64,000 nt of DNA from Luscinia megarhynchos (taxonomy: Eukaryota > Chordata > Aves > Passeriformes > Turdidae): positions 47,769,761 to 47,833,760 of the forward strand of contig CM067592.1 in assembly GCA_034336665.1 (NCBI GenBank). The letters run 5' to 3'. Below the pieces are notes generated by a model that saw only the letters and a program-made list of their open reading frames with translations, was not told where the DNA came from and did not search any database. The position numbers and the translations under genes are program-made. Of this stretch, positions 25,201 through 38,953 are shown piece after piece (within the stretch, counting starts at the first letter, position 1; every line of letters begins with the position of its first letter).

Positions 25201-27664
25201 TTTCCCTTATTTTCTCAGTCTCTCAGGTTTTAATACTGTCTATTTTAGAAAAAAGAGCTGAAGAACTATTGTTGCCAAGGGTTTCTCTTGCCTTGTACAA
25301 GTTTCATGATTATGAACTACAGAATAAATTTTTGTTTTCTATAGAAGAACTATTTTTATGCATAGTTATAACAACAATAATTATAAAGGAATAGAACTCT
25401 GAAGGCTTTCAACAGAGTCAAGAGAGTGCCTCACTGAAGTTTTGAAGAAATACTTTATGAATTTGCAGAAGAAAAAAATCATAACATCATTCAAATGCTT
25501 CAAGTAAGAAGTTTTTACAGTAAACCAGTTAAACATTTGTGATATACCATTCAAGTTTACACATCATTTCTTTCTTAATTAATCAAAATACATATTTGAT
25601 CCTCATGTAAGGAAACTATTTTCTGAAACAGGGAGTGAAGCAGAGCTACACAATCTATTAGTTCTGTGAATTTCTTCTTTTAAGCCAAAGCTTTTAGTCT
25701 TCATTCTGTAGAAAGTAGCTTTCCAGAATTCAAAAGTACATATATAGGTATAAATTTCTGATATATGCATTTTAATAATAGGAAAAAACCTTGAGACTGA
25801 GTAGTTATCATGAACCTAAAATGAAAGAATTAAACTAGAACTGTTTTACACTTCTATGTTAATCTACATATGGGTAGAAGTGCTTCCCTTCAAACATGCT
25901 TTAATGAACTTTAAATTTCAAGATGAGAAACTACAAAATACAAGAAGCACATGTCCCCGTTTAGATTGAGTAATGTAAAAGTTAAAAATACCCTCTTAAA
26001 AAATATCCTAAAAATGTTTCAATCACCATTTAAGTAAGGTTTTTAATGTTTTAAATTACCATTTAAAATACACCACCTTTCAAGTCTCTGTGTGTATACC
26101 AATATCATGACAGGTGTTCCACCTGCTAAGGAGTTGTCTCAGATGCAATAACACTGATAAGTGATTATATTTGAATTGCAGTATTGCTTAGTGATGTCTT
26201 CCTTTGCTACTTTTGTACAAACTGAAAACATTTTCCATAAAATATTTGCTACAGTACTGACAACCATGAAAATCATCTATTAATACCCTAGTATTGTGCC
26301 TGGCAGGTGTAGGTGTCAGGTTATTATGTATCATCCACCTGGTAATCAGTGACAAATCTCTATTGATTCTAGTAATTAAGGTGACTCTCTGCAGAAGTTA
26401 CAGGGCACAACTGATTTCTTTGACCTAATCTCATATAGAGTCACATTCTCTGAGCAGTCCTACCAGGATGGCCCCCTTCTGCATCACTACATGGCATACA
26501 AATTTATCACTTACAGTGCTTTTCTACAGTAACTGCAGACTGGAAAGCATATGCTAAAAATCTTGCTGTAGCTACAAAATACCTGCTGATAATCACAGTA
26601 TAATGTGTGCAGTGCTGATCTTGTTTAGGATTTTGCCTTGAGAAAACTCTGAAAGCTCCATATCTTTGCAAGTTCTAATTTAATTACACTTTGCATAAAG
26701 AAGTTCTTTCTGAAGTATTTATATGACAATCACTTCCTCAATGCTAATAGCACTATTATTTTTTTAACTAACTGCTTTATATAAAATTTCTCATTTTATA
26801 GTCTATCTCTTTGGCCTAGATTTCTCTATATCTGATAAGCAGGTCATGTCTATTTGCTTTTTAATGTATTTTTTAAGTAAATTTTACTCTTTTAATCTTT
26901 ATTTCTTCCTCACTTGTCATGAAATTACACAGAAAGCATATGTGTAGTTGTGTCCTGTATTTGCTAAAAGTTTAAATTCTAATTGAAATCTAGAGTTCTA
27001 CTGAAAGCCTAAAGGATAAACATCCAGTGAGAACATATTGTCTAATTAAAACATATTTTAGTTGCATTACCACCTCAAACACAGACAGTTCAACTCATTA
27101 AATGAAGTGATCCTCATCCCTAGTTGAGAAAACTGGCAAACCCGAAACTTATATAGGTGATCCTGTTAAGAGTTGTGTAGCTGTCAGGGACTATCATAGA
27201 ATAGCAGTGTGAGGCAGCTGACAAGATCGTGTGTAAATTTAGTTACCATTTCATGGAGTGTTTGTGTTGAAGGAAAATTATTAATGGAAAAGCAAAATGA
27301 TAAACTTTTTCAGGATGAGGTAAGAATTGGAAGTAAAGCTTTATCTATGGGAGTCATATAGAAAAAGATTGTGTTTTCAATAATATTTACACAACTTATT
27401 TCTTTTTCTGTTGGATACCTCTTCCTTCTTTGATTGTTTAGTTCTAGTTAAATCATGTTGCACTTTAAGAGGATTTTGCAACTGTCTATTGCAGTGGTTG
27501 CTCCTGAAAGAGAAGTAGTGCAGTGAGGCCCACTCAATCTAACTGGCATTGATGTTGAAATACAGCCTCTGGCAATCTGAATGGATCAAAAGTACAATTA
27601 GCCCAGGGACTCTGATATGTGCACTTCCATAATTTGCAGCTTGTGGAGAAAAGAAGAAATTAAC

Positions 27665-27760
27665 ATCTCCACTTTCTCATCTGCAAAAGAAAGATAGCAC
27701 TGTTATATGCCTGTTTCTCTAGGGATATTGCTGATGGAATATGATAATCTAATTAATTTG
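27665..27760 (+). repeat. Possible ancient MIR-like fragment
   Basis: TTTCTCATCTGCAAAAGAAA followed by ATAGCACTGTTATATGCCTG resembles, loosely, the TTTCCTCATCTGTAAAATGG block of amniote MIR/CORE-SINEs and the sequence after it. The match is short and could be coincidence, so this is a low-confidence call. Confidence 0.22.
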
Positions 27761-30700
27761 CAGCAGTGTATATTGTGAGGTATAGTTTTTTCAAAGCTTT
27801 CTATAAAATATCAGTCTACCTCTTCATACAAAAAACCTATAGTCAATAATGCTACATTATGGGGATTTTCATATGAACGGTCAACTGAAGCTGAAGGTTT
27901 GCACAAAAAAGACTGTTAGAAGATTCAAATTCATTTTTCATAGCCTTGAGAGTCATGAGTCTCCTCCATGCTTTAAAGTGAAAGAGAGGGGAAAATGCTT
28001 TTATCTTTAAAAAGTATATTTGATATCATGTGATCATCTTAGAAAGTGGTGCATAAATATTTTTCCATTAGACGTTACTTTTTCTCTAGAGAATCTCTTG
28101 TATTACACTTAATCATTATTCATTAATTAGTTAATCATTAATGACTAGGCAAAAGTGCTGTTTACTGCATTTAAAAGCCTAATTCAGTAACCATCTTCCA
28201 AAGATATTTTATGCCTGTACTTCTTCACGAATGTTTTATATTTGAAGGTGTATTGAAGCATTAAAACAGAAACCTTAAAATTAACCTCAGTTAAGAACAT
28301 AGAATGTATTATGAAATCTTGCAAAGGGACAGAAGTAAGAATTAATATCTGTGCTTGGAAGAAACTTGACATGACAAAATTATCCCAGGAAAAGGGGGCA
28401 TTTGAAATCCTGACACATAGAAATTAGTTTTGCAAAGCTATTGTTCAAAAAACAAGAGTATTGTGTCCTTATACATTAAAGGAAATGAATACTGAGTCAA
28501 GAATGATGGATTACCATGACATGGATGTTTTCAGAGTTGTGGAGCTGATGATTACTATTTTTTATCCCTAATACTTTTCTGTAATTTCATGTAACTTCCT
28601 ACCTTTGCTTTCATTAAGTCTATTACTTCTATGAGGTTGAAAACTTTTATGGTGATCAAAACCTTTAAGACATTTTTAATGGAATATAAGCATGTGAGAG
28701 TGCCAAAATGCCTAGAATACACTAACCTCCTGAGGCTGCTATGAAATAATCAGACTGAATTTATTTCTACCACAGTGTTATTCAGCTGGGCAACCTCTTA
28801 TCCTATACCTGGCAGTACAATCTCAGCATCTACAGAATGCTGATGTATCTGCATCTATAGATGCTTCCAAGGTAAAAATATTATATAATAAGTTGGTCTT
28901 CAATTATTTTAGGTAAGGAAGAAGGCAAGAACTCTTAGGTAAAAGTTGCTAGAATATAGTCCCTGGACTCAAAACAGTCAAGACTGTAGCCTTGTGCACA
29001 TGCTTATATGCTATCTACATTTCAGAAATCTTGCATTACCTTAAAGATGTCTATCTGGTTTTGTTTAGATATTGATGTCTTGTGAAAACTTAATCTTGTG
29101 ATCAATTTGTGACTATTTATCTGCAGAACATGCAAATTGAACACTCAAGGAAACAGAACAGTTTTAGGGTTCCCATGCCTGAATTTGACTACATTTATGT
29201 AGCAATCTTGAAACTCAGTGTACCAGTATGCAACCTAGAGACAAGTGGTTTCCTAAATAGAAAATATAATTTATGACACATTGTTCTGTGTTTTCTACAA
29301 ATCAATCTTTAGTTTATTTGTATAGCCAAAGCACAGATGGAAATTATGAAAAATTTAGTAAATTTAGAGCACGATGCAGAAGGCTGGAGAACATATTTTA
29401 AGAAACTAATCTATAATTCATGTGTTGCCTTAACTATCATGATTATTTCTGTGATGCCACCATATCATGTATAGAACAATTCTCTCCCTGTTCAGAGGAA
29501 AGCTACATTGAATTCATTGCGTGAGTAATTTAGCTAGAAGACCTGTAAGTGTATCCTTTAATGAAATCAAAACTGAATAAAATTGCTTAGAGTTCTGCAG
29601 GGGTTCAGGAAATATCCCCTGCATCTTTGGCTACCTATCCTAAGCTGAAAGTAAAATGGTCCAAAATTTCCTGATTCCATTCAAAACTCCATCCTGCAAT
29701 TTTATAATATTCAGCTATTGTAGCTGAAATTAAATCCAGGCTGATGCAGCTAGACAGTCTCCTCTCTATATGTATATGAGCACGTCTTATGAACCTTCCA
29801 CTGAAAAGGATGAATGATGCTCTCCAACCCTATAGTGGTCAGATTTGTAAATGGAGATGGAGGCATAATTTGCCCTTTGAGGCTAGACCTTAAAATTGTA
29901 AAGGAACAAAAATGCCAGTTTTAATACTGAAACAATAATATAGGATCTCTCAAAACCACTGAAACTCTGTGATTTCTACATTTTAGATGTCTTCTTTTTG
30001 TGTTTGTGTTTGTTCAATGGATAGGTAAGTGATCTGTGGCTGGTGAAATGCAGCCTCTAAAATACAATTTACTGTACAGTGACATGCTGGCTCACTTCTA
30101 CTGTGCTTTGAAATACAAGTGAAAGGCACAGGAAATTTTCAGAGTAGCGCTAAAATTATGATTTCTTTAGCTACCAACATTGCAATGTCAGGACAATTAA
30201 TTCTACTTCAAACATCACCATCCACAGCATGGATTTTTGTGGCTGTTACTAAGGTAACATAATTGTTGATGTGTATCCACAGTGGAGTCCAATATGTCTC
30301 CCATGCCTCTGCTCTTAAAATCTTCCACAGAAATGATTTGAATTTGCCTGTGTCAGGGAAATAAGCATGACTAAATGCAAAGTATTGCTGTGCTGCCTTG
30401 CTTCTTAGCCGTCTAGGGCCTCCTGTGTGTAATGTTGCATGTAACAGATTCAAAATGAAGGCTGCATGCAAAACTTCAGCACATTTGAGATCTGTCTCTT
30501 CTGTAGAAAACTTTATGATATGCTTCTCTATACTGCAGTTCTGGCATAAAGCTCAATATGCTTCTATTTCTTTCACTATTATTAACTCTTTTTTCTCAGA
30601 GGTTTTACCTTCCCTCATACAAGGAAAAGCTACCTAAAAAGTGTATAAAAAAGTTCAAATTATTTTAAAATACAAATAACTGTTCTTTCTACCCTCAACA

Positions 30701-31429
30701 TCTACTTTAACTTAGCTTTTCTCTTACAGTAATTTTTTTAATAATACAGCTTTTTTGTAAATTTCATTAACCTGATGCTTCACTGAAAAAAGTAGCAAAG
30801 TAAAACTGAAAAATATACAGTTTTATTCCTATGCTATGCTGTCAGAAGCTATAACCTGCACAGAACTAAAGTTCTTAGAAAAAGTATAAAAATCATTGTT
30901 CTAGCGAGTCTCCCATGAAGCTCCTCTTTAAGTCACAAAACTGAAGTTTAAAAAGTATTTGAGTGATTTCTAAGCTTTTGCTGTGAGAGATGACTTTTCA
31001 GTGTTAAGTCAGTCAAAATAAGCTGTTGATAATATGGAGCTTGTGATTTTGGTGTGTTGGTTTGGGGGCTTTGGTATGTTTTTTGAGTAAGTGACATCTC
31101 AAATACTGTTTTATTCAAAACTTTTTCAGATGCAGGATTTGACCCCACAACCATTTCTTCTCATCTTGTGCAGTCTTCTTTCATGCAGTGCAGTCTGATA
31201 TTTATTTAGTCTTCCTGTCAGGCATATAGAATGCAAATTTCTGTCAAAAGCTGTTAGAGGCTAACTTGCCGAGTAGGATTATTTGCTGCCTTGATTACGA
31301 TTTCAGTGGTGTTTGCCATATATTTTGCTTAACAAAATTTCCTGTTCTCTTCTTTAAAAAATAATTCTGTATTCAGCTGAGATCCTTTGAGGTTGTCAGA
31401 AAACCTATGATTTGACAACTCCTCGGTCA

Positions 31430-31700
31430 AGTACTCGTCCACAAACCCAGTGCCCAATGTTCCCATTCATGCTGTGAGCTCACGTGTGTTAAAAGCCCGT
31501 TGCTGCCCGACTGTTTTGCAGTGAATGGGAGCAGTAAGATAGCATGGTAATTTAAACTCATGCTTATAAATTACCATTAAAAATGGTCTCTTGGCAAATG
31601 AGCAGGAACACATCGCACCTCTGTAAAGAAAAGTATGCATAATAATGAGTGCACAGCTATTTAAATTGCTTGGTTATCCTTTGACTGAGCTGAATCATTT
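31430..31700. promoter_or_regulatory. Candidate conserved non-coding element / enhancer
   Basis: The segment differs from its surroundings by a dense set of transcription-factor-like words: CACGTG in CTCACGTGTG, TATGCATAATAATGAG (POU/octamer-like) and several TTAAA/TAATTTA homeodomain-type sites. It holds a perfect 11-base inverted repeat, ATGGTAATTTA at 31544-31554 and TAAATTACCAT at 31567-31577, separated by 12 bases. There is no open frame and no repeat family resemblance. The enhancer reading is inference from composition; conservation cannot be tested here. Confidence 0.25.
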
Positions 31701-34482
31701 CAGTTACAGCAGAAAAAAACTCAAGAAGAGGGTATTTTGATAAAATATAGAAAAAGCAAAGAAAATTATTGAAATTATATTGAGTGACATTCAAAGGGAG
31801 TAGCAGTAAATACAAATGTCCTTTTGTAAACTTAGTGCTGCATCCTCCTAAAGAAAACATAATAACATCTTATGGTACCCAGATTTTGAAAGTTTGAAAT
31901 TTCTTGAAAATATTGGTCTGGTAACTTAGCTTGGTTTTACATTACATGATCTCTGCAGCAAGTTCCAAATTAAAATAAATTACATTAATTTTAAATCTCT
32001 AAGTTAATAATACTGCTATAATGTAAGTAAAGCACTTTCTCAAGAACTCAGTGTCTACTTCTACACAAAAGTCCAAATTTGTCTTTTTTCTCTGAATATT
32101 AATGAAAAAGCAGTTTATGCAATATTAAAATTTTTCTGCAGCCAGAGAGCAGATTGTTTAGTCCCTACATTTTAGTCTCTTATGTCTTTTAACTATGATG
32201 AAAATGCTAAAAAATGATGTTTCACCCTGTATTTAAGAAATATGCAAACATATAGCCAAACTGCTGTTGCATTGCAAAAGACTCTGGTATGACAGTCAGT
32301 ATACCTCTGTACAGGGAGAAGGCCACAAGCATCTGATGGATACATTTATAAACACAAACCTGTTCAGCTCTAGTGTTCCCAGAACTTCCTGTAGATGTAT
32401 TTGAAGAACAGATGATATCCTGAACGAATACTAATTCTTAATTAACCTAAATGCAGAAAGGAAGAAACAAACCTCATATTCTCTTAACTACTCAGCACAG
32501 CAGAAGTTCCTGGTTGGGCACAGGAGTATGTTTCCAAGTTAGTATTCCATGGACTGGCCATCCACTCTGCCTGATATGTATTGATATAATATGAAATAAA
32601 CTGGGATTTTGAACACAAATATCCTACCAAAAGATCAATAGCAAGCAGAATGGCCCTGTTCCAGATTATGGTACTATTTGTGCTAATTGAGAGAGATTAG
32701 TACAAATCCTGGTGTTCAGATCTTCAGTCCAAAAAGAGAGGGTATGCAATAGTTACTGAGCTCACTGGCAGAAAAAAAACAGTTCCACTCAAGTAAATTT
32801 TTTTGTAGTAGTCAAATGGATGATCAAGACATCAATATTCTTTTATATATTGAGGCCTTTCAACCTCTGACAATTACAGGCAAAACATTAATGTTACAAT
32901 GACACTCTAAAACACTTCAAATTGTTTCCATATCCCAGAAAATGTAAAACTAAACTTGTGCTCTCTCATATACCAAGTATTATTTTGAATTTGTTTTTTA
33001 AGCTTTCAAACCCTACTTAAAGGAGTTTCAAAATACCTGGTGTAATAGCCAATCATTTTTCAAGAAACCTCAGGGCTTGACAACTTGAAGAAGTCAATGT
33101 GTGATAGCTTGTACTCTGAATTTACAGCCTTGTACCACACTAAAGCACTTAAAACAACCTTAATTGGAAGGAAGAATGGGGCTAAGAAGAAAGCATGGTG
33201 CAATATGAACCTGGAGCTGGGAATGCAAGAAGAACAAGCTTGTGGACCTCATGTAGAGCACTGAAAATTTGTGTATCATCGATCTCCTTGGCAAGTAACA
33301 TCATTTAGGAGAGAGTGGCTGCTGAAGCTAGGATCCTGTACTGTTTATGTTCTTGCTTTCCTGTCTTTCCAAGTGTTGGTTAAAATTATCCATTTTATTT
33401 CACTTTTGTCTTGACCTCATTTCAGTAATTTCTAAAATTAAAGTCTGTGTATGCTGTCTTGCAAAGATGGTCTGGTGTTTCTACGTGGACTAAGAACACT
33501 ATGGCAGTATTCTCTGCAAGCTAATCAGTTCTGTTAAAAAGCTGATTGCTTTAACTCTGCCTGTGCTAACATGAGTGTCCTTGTTGTGAGACCCATGATA
33601 TTTATTGTTGTGAGCCCACAGATACATATTGGTTCATTACAGGCTTGCCCTGAAGCCTCACACGAAGTGTGTAACAAAGCATAGACATATTTTGAGTGCC
33701 ACAGAACAGAATCTCTAAAATGCTGTAAGGAAATACTGGGAAAGCCCACATTTCTTTTTTTCCCATTAGCTTTTCATTTGGCCTGACAGTGCTGAAGTGA
33801 TGTAAAGAATTTTAACTGTAGTCTTTCTTTGTTTTCAAGTTCTTTAGAAAATGCAGTCTTTCTACAAGGAGCTGTCACCTTGATTTTGATATTAAATTCA
33901 GTAAAAATAGATAAAGCATCTTTTTCTACCAGACTTTCTTTAGTGCCACCTTTTTCAAGAGCTCTTATGCAATAATCTCTTTCTCAGTGAATGGAAGGCA
34001 TTGTTGATCTCCTAATGTCTCCTAACATGTGCCTGCCTACAAATGTCTGAAGTATTTGCAACTAGCTCATTGCTACAGACTGTGGCAAGAGGTAAAATAA
34101 CCTCATACTACTTGTCCAGGAATTTCTTCCAAGGTTGGTGCTGACTGGTTCCATGACATACGAAATCCATCCTTACATTTCACAAATCTGCTAAAAATTA
34201 AGAAGCATCATTCAAGTAATGTTGAGGAGAAGCCACATAAATAGCACCAAATAAGAACTAACATCTTTATCTGATAGGAAATATCAGATAATAGTGGTTT
34301 CTAAAATGCTCCTACTTGAAGCAAATAATTATTTTCTCCCACTCCCCAGAGAATTTTAGTAAAGAAAACAGAGAAATACATAAAAAGTTAGCAAAAAATG
34401 TATCAGACATTGTTTTTTTAGCTCTTCAGAGGCTACGATATCATATGTTTTGCTGTGACCTCATACCTTTTACTAAATACAT

Positions 34483-34500
34483 AAAAAAAAAAAAAAAAAA
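34483..34500 (+). repeat. Poly(A) run
   Basis: Eighteen consecutive A. No retroposon body is recognisable upstream. Confidence 0.85.
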
Positions 34501-37500
34501 TTCTTAGGCTAAAGCCTGCTAAGGCAGGAAAACTCACATTTAAACCGAGAAAGAGAGCCACTGTGTCCTTAACTTCTGCCTAACTTACAGCATTATATAA
34601 AATATTCTGGTTTCAATATTGTATACGCCAATATCGATATTATTTTTTTACTAAATTTTAGCTTCTGGTTCCAGATTTTAAACAATGTCTAGCTTTCTTT
34701 CGTTTTTGAATCTATATCCTCAAATTCTTTTAGGATTTGAATCATGGATAACAACTGGGAGGAAATATTCTACTACTCACACTTTTCCACTTGACACTCC
34801 TATAAGAAAAGAAGCAACACTGAATTTTTCCCAGCAATTCAGGTATTGTTTTTGACAAGAACACAAATGTCTAGAAGGTGTTAACAAGAGTCTTGTTTTT
34901 AGATGCTAATTATTAACCCTTTATTTTTATTGGTAAATTATAATGACAGGAAGAAATTAGTTGATCCTAGTTATCACTCACGAGAATGATGTAGCCCTAA
35001 ACTAAAATACTGTGAGTCTTGGTGTTTTGATGTTGCTTGTAGGAGTTATTGACACAGGAAAACACCTCTCTTCTGGGGAATATACACTAGTAAATGTATA
35101 GATGTGAAAATAGAGGGGGAAAAAAATGCTTGTATATTGAGAACAGTAATCTAAATTATAAATATGATGGACATTGCAATTTTTAAAGGATTATACCATT
35201 TGTACACCAAATACCTAATTTAAATCTTCTAAGGCTTCAATCATTCAATGACTGTTTCACAGACATTTAATCTTCTTAAGAAAAAATAGGTTGAACTTTT
35301 GTCTAAAATTTCAGATATTTCAAAGAAGATCACCTTCTCAGAAGCTTCAAGTCTGCCTTCTGCTGGGATGGCATCCAACTGTTTTGAAGAATTTTTGTCA
35401 TATTTTTCAAAAGAAAAAGCAGTAACTTTTTTGTACACTGAATGATCGTAAAAAGATATACCTGGTTTATAATTTTTAAAAATGTAGTCCTTTGAGCTCT
35501 CTTGGGCTATTCACATGTGAAATCTTAGTTCAAGATTAAGTTGCAAGTTCTGTAACTTTGAAGTTACCGTGTTTTCTCTCTGATTAGAACTTATTTCATT
35601 TTCTGGATCAGTTATGGACCAGTGTATAACTTGTCTTGCCATATACTTCGCCAAAAACATTAACAGGCAAGTAAATTTTACATGTGGCCCATACATACTC
35701 CCATTATGAAAACCAAAGTTTAATATTATTAGGCCTTGAACTGAGATAAAACTAAAACCATCCCTACCCAAATCTGTATATATTCTCCTTATGCAGCTCT
35801 CCCTGCCTTTACTCTGGTTCTGACACAGAAGTATCAGAATTTGCCCTGACAACAAAGTAACAGTTACCGGGAAAGTCAGGAAATGAGATTTCCTGGGCAT
35901 ATGCGGGTGTCAGTCAGACAATGAATGCTTGACCTGCCAGGTAATTTGCTCGGGTTAAACTCTTGGAGGAGGAGGAGGTTAAGTATGCCCTCTGGCCAGA
36001 GTGCGCTCTTTGCCATGAGTCTGCCCAGCAGACAAATTTGTGGCTCACAGAGCTGGATCCAGCAAGGAAAATAGCTCCTTTTTAAAATGAATTCTGAGAA
36101 ACCCTGCCAGCCAGGCTTCTGAAAACCACGAAAAAACCTTCCAGATTACCAGAAATGCCTGTCCAAAGGTTACTCCCACTTAGGAAGGTGGGCCATATTG
36201 AATCAACCTTGAAAGAACAAATCTGCAAGGGAGGGCTAAGGAAGTAGGGGAAATATTATGAATAAATACTTTCTGTTTGACCAAGCTTACGTGACTGTTG
36301 TCTCTGCAAGGGTTGTGTCAAAAAATGGCCTTCAGACTATAAAAACTTTTCAATCTGCTCTGGAAAATTCACTACAGAAAGCATGAGTTCACCTCTGGGT
36401 TTTGGATAATTTGAACATTATTTTTTTTCATAGTATTTTTTTAACCTATTCACAAAAACACTCCCAAATCTGCGTCAGCTGCATGTCCTGTGTGTAGCAT
36501 TCTAGCACTCTGAAGCAGGAAAGTCTTTGAGCCAAAGGACATTGTTTCTTGTTTTCATAATTTATTCTTCACTGACGGAAAATCTCTGAGAATATGTGTG
36601 GCACTGCATAAGTAACAACAAAATTTTCATACCTTTCCATAAATTTGTCTGACCTCTTGTTCAAACATGTTCTCTGTGGCTCTGTTGAATGTGAATGCAT
36701 GTCTGTAAGGAACAACACAGCAAGAGCCTCATATAAGTAGAATATCTTCACTTTCATTTGTTTGCAAAGCATCATGAAAAATCTGCTATTATAAATTAAT
36801 GTACTACAGTTGGCTCTGGAACAACTGCAGCAATATTCCTTGGTGGAAAGTCATGCTCTTAATCTTTAAAAAAAGAAGATGCTGTTCTTAAACATTATTG
36901 AAGGATTTCAAAAATTATTTTTCCCTTTCTTTGTAAAATCCAGGAAAATTCAATGTTTAACACCAGTGGTTCTCTGAATAAGAGAAAAGTGTAAATTTAC
37001 ACTGCTTTGCTTCTCTGCTTCTCCATATAACAAGAGTTTACAGTCATCCTCCAGAATATAACAACCTTTTATTTCCATTTACATGAAAAAGCAATCCCAC
37101 GTGTCCACGTGTGTCATGGTGAGGGTTTGTATATACACACATAACGCGCTCAGAAGTTCCAAAACTGTGGTGCATCTAATTATTATCTGATAACTTGACA
37201 TTTTGATGCTCCACTAAGATAGCTGTGCTTCCTCAGGCATGGAGAGCCAGGACCTATGGCAGTCACAGTGACAGCTGTGCCCTCCCCAGTTCTGAGGGTG
37301 CAGAAATGGGGCTGCTGAGCCGAGATTGGTGGCACGTTCCATGGGAAGCTGGCAACATTCACTAAGGCTTGTGGACACTTACAGGACCCTGAGAAGATGA
37401 CCTTTTGACATCTCTGAAATAATGGAACTATAACAATTAGTAATGGTCCTCTTTCTGCTTGAAGGAAAATTTTGGATTAAGTTAACAATGCAATATTTTG

Positions 37501-38910
37501 CCGTGTTCATTCTTCTTGTCAGGTTGATGGTGTAATAGCTGGGACATGTGTACTCACAAGTGATGGGAATACTGGGAATATATACAATTTTAGGTTTGGT
37601 TTTTTTTTATTACATACTCTACAGCTGAATTTCTGTTCAGATGGAGAGGGCCTGGATTTAGAGGGGTGGATTTAGGTTTTGTAGCTACTACATGACAAAA
37701 AAAAGTCTCACCAAGCTAAGAGCAGATTACACATTTTCAGCCAAATGTTGAGCAGTAGCATTATGACAAAAGAGGACAGAGGAATTCGAAGTGCCCAGGC
37801 CCACAACTTAGAAGACCAGTAATCTGGCAGATCACTGAAGTCTTGAGAATATTGAGCAAGGATACATGATTCTGATAATAGTACTAATACTGGTTGTTCT
37901 GTATACAAAGCTACATGCCTGAGTTTGAAGCTCTAGCTTTAGAATTTCCTGTGATGCTGTGATTGTAAAACAATATCACCCAGTTTCCATTAACAGAAGT
38001 GAAGATAGGCCAGGGCTATTAAGTATTTAGGCAGAGTTGTATATCTATATGCACTGTATATCAGTGTTTAGCTACTGCGCACTCTCTTGAAAAATTAACA
38101 GTATAAGATTTTTTTTTAAAAATCATGGCTAGCTGTGATAGCACATTTTTCCTCTTCTGTTTTTATTTGAGGACACAACAGCTATTTTTATCTGGAAAAA
38201 TACTTGCTTCAAACTCTAGGTTCAGTTGTCTACATTTTGTTTAGCTTATTTGACATTTCTGAGAGTGACCCATCTCCAAAGGGTGAATGCAGCAGACCAC
38301 AGAAGCAAGTGCTAATAATAGATATGACATGGAAATGATTTAAGATGAAAGGTGTGCTTGAATTTGCAGGAAACTAGAATAACCTAAGAATGAGAATTTG
38401 CTCATGCTTTACTCTTAGAAAAGCTGATGGTTACCACTGAAGACAAGATTTTCCAAAGACTGAAGAGGTGTCTATTTACTTTTACTTCTTCGGTCTTTCT
38501 TTTCAAAAACAATAATAAAATAATTCACCTTCAATTTTTCCTATAGTTAAAACATGGAGAGCTTTATTTTCAAAATATCTTGATTACAACATGCTATATT
38601 TTTATAAATGAGGGTGACATTATTTTGATGTCTAAAATGAGAAATTAACTGTTTTGGAAGCCTGACAGCCACTGTAGCTGCTGAGCTCTTCAGCAATTCT
38701 TACTCTGTGGGAATAACCTGAATATTCTCAGCTCTGGAAAAACCCCAAAAATAATAATAATACAGAGAGCGTTTACACAATTGCTCTTACATCTTTTTTT
38801 ATTTTCCCCTTTTGTATGTGTTCCCAGAGATCTGGGAGCTCTTCAAATTCCAGAAGGCTAAACATTTCCAGGTACTTTTTTGTATTAGCATAGCTCTCAG
38901 GACAAAAGAC

Positions 38911-38911
<1 letters not shown>

Positions 38912-38945
<34 letters not shown>

Positions 38946-38953
38946 AGAGAGAG
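38912..38953 (+). repeat. Poly(A) run followed by (GA)n
   Basis: Thirty-one A are followed by five to six GA units. This could be the tail of an old retroposed copy, but the 100 bases upstream match no family or transcript I recognise. Confidence 0.85.

Noticed and set aside
35511..35900. 129-codon frame (-)
   Set aside because: No recognisable domain or codon pattern; hydrophobic stretches are not arranged as a convincing signal or membrane segment set. Treated as chance.
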